Shown: positions 58,302-64,000 of the stretch, one piece after another
Numbering within the stretch: the stretch's first letter is position 1
How the letters are laid out: every line of letters starts with the position of its first letter
Assembly (NCBI RefSeq): GCF_001428075.1
Contig: NZ_LMSI01000002.1
Location: forward strand, 62,001 to 126,000
Length of the DNA stretch: 64,000 nucleotides
Direction: 5' to 3'
Source: Arthrobacter sp. Soil764
GTDB taxonomy: Bacteria > Actinomycetota > Actinomycetes > Actinomycetales > Micrococcaceae
The notes under the pieces: model-generated
What the model was told of the DNA's origin: nothing
The model's database searches: none
The model's input: only the letters and a program-made list of their open reading frames with translations
Translations under genes and position numbers: made by a program

Positions 58302-59486
58302 ATGTCTGTCATCTCACCCACCAAGACCACTGCCGCCGGAGGAGCCAGCGCCGGAACCTCACGGACGCGGCCCGGCAAGCTCGCCGAATCCGGCAGCCCC
58401 GCCGTCCGGCCGCCTGCCGCCGCGCACCTCACTGACGAACAGGTTGCCGAGCTGGGCCGCGAACTCGACGCCATCCGGGACGAGATCCTGGGCAAGCGCG
58501 GGGCCGAGGATGCCGCCTACATCCGCCGGATGATCAAGATCCAGCGCGGCCTGGAAATCTCCGGCCGCGCCGCCCTCCTGGTCAGCAAGAACAAAGCCGC
58601 CTGGGTCACGGGCACCACCCTGCTCAGCCTGGCCAAGATCCTGGAAAACATGGAACTCGGCCACAACATCCTGCACGGCCAGTGGGACTGGATGCGGGAC
58701 CCGGACATCCACTCCACCACCTGGGAATGGGACTTCGTCACCCCCTCACGGTCCTGGCAGCACACCCACAACGACCTGCACCACCGCTGGACCAACGTAG
58801 TGGGCAAGGACAACGACGTCGGATACAACCTCCTCCGGATGGACGAGAACCAGCCGTGGAAGCCCATCAACCTGGCCAACCCGCTGTTCAACGCCATCCT
58901 GGCACCGGTCTTCGAGTGGGGCATCGCCATCTACGACCTCGAGCTGACCGAGTACAAGGAAGGCACCAAGTCCAAGGAGGCCCTGCTCAAGGACCTCAAG
59001 GCGCTGGGCAAGAAGGTTGTCACGCAGTTCACCAAGGACTACGCGGCCACCCCCGCCGTCGCAATGCTGACCGGATCCGCCAAGCAGGCCCTGTTCGGCA
59101 CCATCACTGCCAACGCCGTCCGGAACGTGTGGGCCCACGCGGTCATCTTCTGCGGCCACTTCCCGGAAGGAACCGACACCTTCACCGAAGAGATGGTTGA
59201 CGGGGAAACCCGCGGGGACTGGTACGTGCGGCAGATGATCGGCTCGGCCAACATCTCGGGGTCCAAGTTCATGCACCTCATGACCGGCAACCTCTCGCAC
59301 CAGATCGAGCACCACCTCTTCCCGGACCTGCCCTCCAACCGGTACGCCGAGGTGGCGCCCAGGGTCCGCGAAATCTGCCAGCGCTACGGCCTGAAGTACA
59401 CCACCGGCCCGCTGCTGAAGCAGGTGGGGTCGTCCTGGGCCAAGGTCTTCAAGCTGGCACTGCCCGGCAAGGCTGCCCGGGCCTAG
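58302..59486 (+). CDS. Membrane fatty acid (acyl-CoA) desaturase
   Basis: The 394-aa protein has the three histidine boxes of membrane desaturases: MELGHNILHGQW, QHTHNDLHHRW and SHQIEHHLFPDLPSNRYAEVAPRV. These bind the diiron centre. It resembles DesA3-type stearoyl-CoA delta-9 desaturases, which work with the reductase just upstream. It would insert a double bond in acyl chains for membrane fluidity. A long soluble, Ala/Pro-rich N-terminus (about 45 residues) precedes the fold. Confidence 0.92.
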   Translation: MSVISPTKTTAAGGASAGTSRTRPGKLAESGSPAVRPPAAAHLTDEQVAELGRELDAIRDEILGKRGAEDAAYIRRMIKIQRGLEISGRAALLVSKNKAAWVTGTTLLSLAKILENMELGHNILHGQWDWMRDPDIHSTTWEWDFVTPSRSWQHTHNDLHHRWTNVVGKDNDVGYNLLRMDENQPWKPINLANPLFNAILAPVFEWGIAIYDLELTEYKEGTKSKEALLKDLKALGKKVVTQFTKDYAATPAVAMLTGSAKQALFGTITANAVRNVWAHAVIFCGHFPEGTDTFTEEMVDGETRGDWYVRQMIGSANISGSKFMHLMTGNLSHQIEHHLFPDLPSNRYAEVAPRVREICQRYGLKYTTGPLLKQVGSSWAKVFKLALPGKAARA

Positions 59487-59501
59487 CCAAAATCGCCGGG
59501 A

Positions 59502-59554
59502 CAAAAATGCTCCTCCGGTACCGGGAACCACCCGGGACCGGAGGTGCATTTTTG
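59502..59554 (+). terminator. Long hairpin terminator after the desaturase gene
   Basis: Outer arms CAAAAATGC and GCATTTTTG and inner arms TCCTCCGGT and ACCGGAGG form a long interrupted stem, 16 bases after the desaturase stop. The TTTTTG gives it a T-rich 3' end. Confidence 0.75.
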
Positions 59555-59596
59555 CCGCATAATTGATCCCACAGCCGCCGCGGCCATGGAGGAATC

Positions 59597-59794
59597 ATGC
59601 GGATTCTCGGAGCACTTATCGTCATCTGGCTGATCATCGGCGGCGTGGCCGCCTGGCAGCGCGGTTACTTCGGCTCGGCTCCGGGAAATTGCGCCGAGGC
59701 CAGCACCATAGCGTTGACCATCGCAGCCGGACCATTGAACTACATGGGCGCCAACCCCCGGATATCCTGCGAACTGCCGCAGCCTTCCCCGTAG
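59597..59794 (+). CDS. Small exported or membrane protein, 65 aa
   Basis: GGAGG precedes the ATG. One hydrophobic segment near the start (ILGALIVIWLIIGGVAAW) is followed by a region with two Cys (GNCAEAST; RISCELPQ) that could form a disulfide outside. Similar small proteins occur in other actinobacteria, from memory. No function is known. Confidence 0.65.
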   Translation: MRILGALIVIWLIIGGVAAWQRGYFGSAPGNCAEASTIALTIAAGPLNYMGANPRISCELPQPSP

Positions 59795-59824
59795 TCCGCG
59801 GCATGGCGGACCACCCTAGAGTAG

Positions 59825-60724
<900 letters not shown>

Positions 60725-60734
60725 GGATCGGGAA

Positions 60735-60776
60735 ACGGGGATGGCGACGGCGGGATCCCGCCGTCGCCATCCCCGT
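60735..60776 (+). terminator. GACGGCGGG-family hairpin
   Basis: A perfect 20-bp stem (ACGGGGATGGCGACGGCGGG) with an AT loop lies between the hydrolase gene and the convergent response-regulator gene. Confidence 0.8.
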
Positions 60777-60784
60777 ATGCCCCG

Positions 60785-61198
60785 TCAGCAGCAGGATTTG
60801 CCCGTGATGTGCGGCTCCTGTGAAACCGGCGGCGTCGGCGCGGCGAGTTGTCCGGCGAGCTCCCTGAGCTCCCACGGCCGGAAAGGCTTGGTGAGGTAGC
60901 CGGCGGCCCCCGAGGCCATGCCCGCCAGCACGTCGTCGCCCTCCGAACGGGCCGTCAGGAACAGCAGGGGCGCGCTGTTGACCTCCCGGATGGCGCGGGC
61001 CACTACATGCCCGTCCATGTCCGGCAGGCCAAGGTCCAGGGTCACCAGGACAATGGCGGGGTCGGCGGCGGCGGCGATGGCCTCAGCCCCTGTGCCCACG
61101 GTCCTGACCTCAAAGCCCGCTTGTGTGAGGACCACTTCAATCAGTCCGCAGATATCGTCGTCATCTTCCACGACAAGGCAAACACGCTGCTGTTCCAT
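60785..61198 (-). CDS. Receiver-only response regulator
   Basis: The 137-aa protein is a single receiver domain: acidic pair D12/D13, phosphoacceptor D55 in TLDLGLPDMDG, T82 in FLTARS and K104 in LTKPF. There is no output domain; the tail ends KSCC. GGGGGG lies before the ATG. It may act as a phosphate-transfer or protein-binding partner. No kinase is adjacent; a GAF-ANTAR gene is 76 nt upstream on the same strand. Confidence 0.87.
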   Translation of the reverse strand: MEQQRVCLVVEDDDDICGLIEVVLTQAGFEVRTVGTGAEAIAAAADPAIVLVTLDLGLPDMDGHVVARAIREVNSAPLLFLTARSEGDDVLAGMASGAAGYLTKPFRPWELRELAGQLAAPTPPVSQEPHITGKSCC

Positions 61199-61274
61199 CA
61201 AGCCCCCCGGCGAAAAGTTGGCATCAGTCTACCGGCGGAAACGCTTGCCGCGGACCGCCGCGTCCGATATGGAA

Positions 61275-62018
61275 CTAGCCGTCATAATGCGTCCGTGCCG
61301 GTCCTTGTCCCAAGGCGTTGACCACGGCGGCTGCCACGTCATGCAGCTTGGTGTTCCGGGTGCTGGAAGCGGTCTTCAGGATGTCGAAGGCGTCCTGCTG
61401 GCTGCACCGGTTCTGGGCCATGATGATGCCAACAGCCATGTCGATGACTGTGCGGGACTCAAGGGTGGCCCGAAGGTTCGCGGCCGTTTCGCTGTAATGG
61501 GCAAACCGCACCGCCAGGCGGAGGGCCAGCGAGGTCTGGCTGACGAAATCCTCGGCGAACTTCAGCACCCGGCCTTCAAACCGGTGCGCGCGGCGGGAGT
61601 ACAACAGCAGGGACGCCTTGGTTTCCCCTTCAAGGCGGAAAGGAACGGCTGCCACGGAGCGGACCCCTTGGGCAACGGCGGCCCGGGAGTAGTCTGGCCA
61701 GCGGTCATCGGCGGTGAGGTCCGGGGCGTGGACAATCTCCTGGGCGGTGGAAGCCGTCAGGCCCGGGGTATCGCTGAAGCTGTGTTCAAGCCCTCCGATC
61801 GACTTTGCCTCCTGGCTGCTGCTGGCCACAGTGGCGGCTTTGCGTTGCCGGAGAAGGGCGATGGCGCACAGCATTTCGTCGCCGGGTTCGGAGAGATTGC
61901 GTGCGGAGACTTGTGCCAGTTCATTAAGGAAGTCCTCAACGTCGGAGCTGTTGAGGACTAGTTCATGCAGGTGCTTTGTAATCGATGTATCAGTTTTTGC
62001 TGTTGACTCGCTGGCCAC
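61275..62018 (-). CDS. GAF-ANTAR regulator (copy 5)
   Basis: GTG 62018 is chosen since the protein then has the usual length (247 aa) and start layout (TKHLHELVLNSSDVEDFLNELAQVSARNL). The GAF domain (LTADDRWPDYSRAAVAQGVRSVAAVPFRLEGETKASLLLYSRRA) and ANTAR domain (SRTVIDMAVGIIMAQNRCSQQDAFDILKTASSTRNTKLHDVAAAVVNAL) are complete. It is closest to copies 1 and 4. The response-regulator gene follows it, possibly in the same transcript. Confidence 0.88.
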   Translation of the reverse strand: MASESTAKTDTSITKHLHELVLNSSDVEDFLNELAQVSARNLSEPGDEMLCAIALLRQRKAATVASSSQEAKSIGGLEHSFSDTPGLTASTAQEIVHAPDLTADDRWPDYSRAAVAQGVRSVAAVPFRLEGETKASLLLYSRRAHRFEGRVLKFAEDFVSQTSLALRLAVRFAHYSETAANLRATLESRTVIDMAVGIIMAQNRCSQQDAFDILKTASSTRNTKLHDVAAAVVNALGQGPARTHYDG

Positions 62019-62310
62019 GGTTTTCTGGTGCCATTCGTTCAGGTCAAAACGAGCCGGCAACACGCGAACCCCCAACTGGGTGGGGAGCCGGTGATGGTCG
62101 CTGGATCGACGAACTTTCCAACGGCCTGCTGCTAAACCGATAACCAGAAGTATATACATTCCCCGGCCGCCCACACTGTCAGATTCGCTGCCTCCAAATG
62201 CGCTCAGGCTGGCGCAGGGCCAGGCATGACCGGCACAATGAAGCAGGCGCCGGTGCTGCTGCGGGCTGGCCCTGGGACCAATGGCTGCCCGGCAGCGGAG
62301 GGACGGGAAC
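62019..62310. other. Non-coding divergent region
   Basis: No credible gene is seen. An AT-rich patch (AGTATATACATT) at about 62148-62160 contains, on the minus strand, TATACT that may be the -10 of the GAF-ANTAR gene. The remainder leads into the adenylate kinase ribosome-binding site (GGAGGG). Confidence 0.5.
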
Positions 62311-62904
62311 ATGACCAGGCTGCTCATTATTGGCCCGCCCGGGTCCGGCAAGGGAACGCAGGCCGAACACCTGGCGCGGCATTTCCGGGTTCCGGCCGTT
62401 TCCACGGGGGACATTTTCCGCAGCAACGTCACCCAACAGACCGAGCTGGGAAACCAGGCCGCCACGTACCTGGACGACGGCCATTTCGTCCCGGACCATC
62501 TCACCAACGCGCTGGTCAGGGACCGACTCCTGGAGGGCGACGCGGTGCAAGGGTTCCTGCTGGACGGCTATCCGCGGACAGCGCACCAGGCAACGGAACT
62601 CGACCGCATGCTTGCGGCCCAGGGGCATGTGCTGGATGCCGTGATCGAACTGCAGGCACCCGACGCGGAACTGGAGCAGCGCATGCAACGCCGGGCCCTG
62701 GAGCAGGGGCGCACGGATGACACCATTGACGTCTTCAGGCGCAGGCTGGACCTCTACCACCGGCAGACGCATGAAGTAGTCTCGGTGTACGCGGGCCGGG
62801 GCATTCTTGTGTCCGTCAACGGCAGCGGGGACCCGGGCGGGATTACTGCACTGGCGATCGCCGCCGTCGAAAAGTTCCTTGCAGCCCCACGGCCCCCGTC
62901 CTGA
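62311..62904 (+). CDS. Adenylate kinase-like nucleoside monophosphate kinase
   Basis: ATG 62311 has GGAGGGACGGGAAC upstream. The 197-aa protein has the P-loop GPPGSGKGTQAEHLA, STGDIFRSNV, LLDGYPRTAHQATELDRML and RRLDLYHRQT. The lid is the short type, as in actinobacterial enzymes. It converts AMP and ATP to two ADP. It is not in the usual ribosomal-protein context, so the genome probably has a separate main adk and this is an extra copy (inference). Confidence 0.85.
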   Translation: MTRLLIIGPPGSGKGTQAEHLARHFRVPAVSTGDIFRSNVTQQTELGNQAATYLDDGHFVPDHLTNALVRDRLLEGDAVQGFLLDGYPRTAHQATELDRMLAAQGHVLDAVIELQAPDAELEQRMQRRALEQGRTDDTIDVFRRRLDLYHRQTHEVVSVYAGRGILVSVNGSGDPGGITALAIAAVEKFLAAPRPPS

Positions 62905-62947
62905 CCGGAACACGCACGGTGAAGCACTCGAGCAGAAGGAAACACTG

Positions 62948-63826
62948 ATGAGAATTGCCGTTACAGGCGGAAGCGGAAAACTCGGGCGGCACGTGGTGCG
63001 CCGGCTGGCCGACGACGGCCACCAGGTCCTCAACCTGGACCGCGCGGGCGCCCGCAGCCCCGGACTGCTGGTGGTGGACCTGCGCAACTACGGCCAGGTA
63101 GTGGACGCGTTGCTGGGCGTTGATGACCGGCACAACGGGTTCGACGCTGTGGTGCACCTTGGTGCCATTCCCGCCCCGGGCATCCTTCCGGACGCAGCCA
63201 CCTTCGAGAACAACATGCTCTCCACCTACAACGTCTTCCAGGCCGCACGGCGCGCCGGCATCAAGAAGGTGGTGTACGCCTCCAGCGAGACCGTGCTGGG
63301 GCTGCCGTTCGACATCGACCCGCCCTACATCCCGGTGGATGAGGAATACCCGCCGCGGCCGGAAAGCACCTACTCGCTGGTGAAGCGCCTCGAGGAGCAG
63401 ATGGCCGTGGAAATGACGCGGTGGGATCCGGAGCTGAGCATCACGGGCCTGCGGTTCTCCAACGTCATGGATGAGGCGGACTACGCCAGATTCCCCTCCT
63501 TCGACGCCGACGCCACCCTGCGGAAATGGAACCTGTGGGGCTACATCGACGGCCGGGACGGCGCGCAGGCAGTAGTGCGGGCTCTTGAGAACGCCAAGCC
63601 GGGGTTTGAAGCCTTCATCATCGCCAACGCGGACACAGTCATGAGCCGGTCAAGCGCCAGCCTGGCCGCCGAGGTCTTCCCCGACGTCAAGGTGACCAAG
63701 GAACTGGGTGAGCACGAAACAATGCTCTCCATCGACAAGGCGCGGCGCATGCTCGGTTTCGAGCCAGAGCACACTTGGCGGAACCACGTGGGGGCCGCCT
63801 CCAGCGCCCGGGAAAACCGGGAATAG
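62948..63826 (+). CDS. NAD-dependent epimerase/dehydratase
   Basis: AGAAGGAAAC precedes the ATG. The 292-aa extended-SDR protein has TGGSGKLGRHVVRRL, VVHLGAIPAPG, VYASSETVLG and the catalytic Y..K in YSLVKRLEEQM. It resembles uronate dehydrogenase or GalE-like enzymes; the substrate is unknown. It is 43 nt after the kinase gene and may be cotranscribed. Confidence 0.87.
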   Translation: MRIAVTGGSGKLGRHVVRRLADDGHQVLNLDRAGARSPGLLVVDLRNYGQVVDALLGVDDRHNGFDAVVHLGAIPAPGILPDAATFENNMLSTYNVFQAARRAGIKKVVYASSETVLGLPFDIDPPYIPVDEEYPPRPESTYSLVKRLEEQMAVEMTRWDPELSITGLRFSNVMDEADYARFPSFDADATLRKWNLWGYIDGRDGAQAVVRALENAKPGFEAFIIANADTVMSRSSASLAAEVFPDVKVTKELGEHETMLSIDKARRMLGFEPEHTWRNHVGAASSARENRE

Positions 63827-63871
63827 ATACCGGTCCGCAGGAACCGCCAAGGGTTGGCGAAGGATCATCCA

Positions 63872-63902
63872 AGGAGCCGGAAGCCGTGTGCTTCCGGCTC
63901 CT
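63872..63902 (+). terminator. Rho-independent terminator
   Basis: AGGAGCCGGAAG pairs with CTTCCGGCTCCT around a 7-nt loop, followed by ATCCTTTT. It is one of the more classical terminators in the window. Confidence 0.8.
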
Positions 63903-63951
63903 ATCCTTTTGGTACAGCCACCCCTTTACCGCCACCTGAAGGACCCCAAAA

Positions 63952-64000
63952 ATTCGTACCCGTTCCCTCGCGCTGCCTGCCCTCACGGCGCTGCTCTCCG
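63952..64000 (+). CDS. 5' end of a probable exported protein, apparent ATT start
   Basis: After GAAGGA (63938-63943) and eight bases comes ATT CGT ACC, and the frame reads (M)RTRSLALPALTALLS to the end of the window. This has the charged start and hydrophobic run of a signal peptide. The in-frame TGA at 63937-63939 excludes any earlier start, and no ATG, GTG or TTG occurs between. ATT is a rare but known start codon. Only 16 codons are seen, so the gene is tentative. Confidence 0.4.
   Translation, partial: MRTRSLALPALTALLS

Overview
The window looks like chromosomal DNA of a soil actinobacterium of the Arthrobacter/Pseudarthrobacter group (Micrococcaceae). The grounds are: high GC with strong third-position G/C bias, a DUF222/HNH nuclease, several GAF-ANTAR regulators, three XRE regulators with MmyB-type ligand domains, many leaderless starts (TAnnnT, then 6-7 nt, then ATG or GTG), an Arthrobacter-type creatinase, and a pectin-degradation operon. 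This is inference from protein families; no rRNA marker is present. I see no tRNA, rRNA, CRISPR array, transposase or integrase, so it reads as ordinary chromosome rich in catabolic and regulatory genes.

Layout. 1-10 kb: HNH nuclease (cut by the window start), secreted phosphodiesterase and metallophosphatase, SRPBCC protein, aldo/keto reductase divergent from an XRE/MmyB regulator plus SDR, a frameshifted NYN protein, GNAT and patatin. 10-21 kb: small DUF427 and VOC proteins, a pectate lyase / acetylesterase-pectinesterase operon, a LysM lipoprotein, an ArsR-SRPBCC pair and membrane proteins. 21.5-31.6 kb: nitrogen scavenging (MHS transporter, creatinase, IclR; PucR divergent from an NCS1 permease, CE4 deacetylase and M20 amidohydrolase). 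31.6-42 kb: second MmyB regulator, ilvD, MpaB/DUF2236-DUF817 pair, MFS-cupin operon, UspA, third MmyB regulator divergent from a zinc alcohol dehydrogenase, nitronate monooxygenase. 42-46.2 kb: four GAF-ANTAR regulators interleaved with two paralogous small helical proteins. 46-51 kb: S51-like peptidase, second ArsR-SRPBCC pair, DUF1992 protein, class A PBP, PadR regulator. 51-57 kb: ammonium transporter with a GlnR-like box, nitrilase, DUF202 pair, YnfA, luciferase-like enzyme. 57-64 kb: ferredoxin reductase plus fatty-acid desaturase behind a leader peptide, hydrolase, receiver-only response regulator, fifth GAF-ANTAR, adenylate kinase, epimerase, and the start of an exported protein that seems to use ATT.

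Regulation is unusually readable. A palindromic motif (GGTTCTGTCAGAACC type, followed by GTTnCAGCAG) occurs at four sites, before the aldo/keto reductase, the MFS-cupin operon and (twice) the alcohol dehydrogenase. This suggests one regulon run by MmyB-type regulators. Both ArsR genes, the PadR gene and the MHS-creatinase operon have clear inverted-repeat operators on recognisable promoters. At least ten intergenic gaps end in near-identical GACGACGGCGGG hairpins that act as the local terminator family.

Two genes (the NYN protein and one GAF-ANTAR protein) appear frameshifted by a single base in short G or C runs; sequencing error is a live alternative for both.
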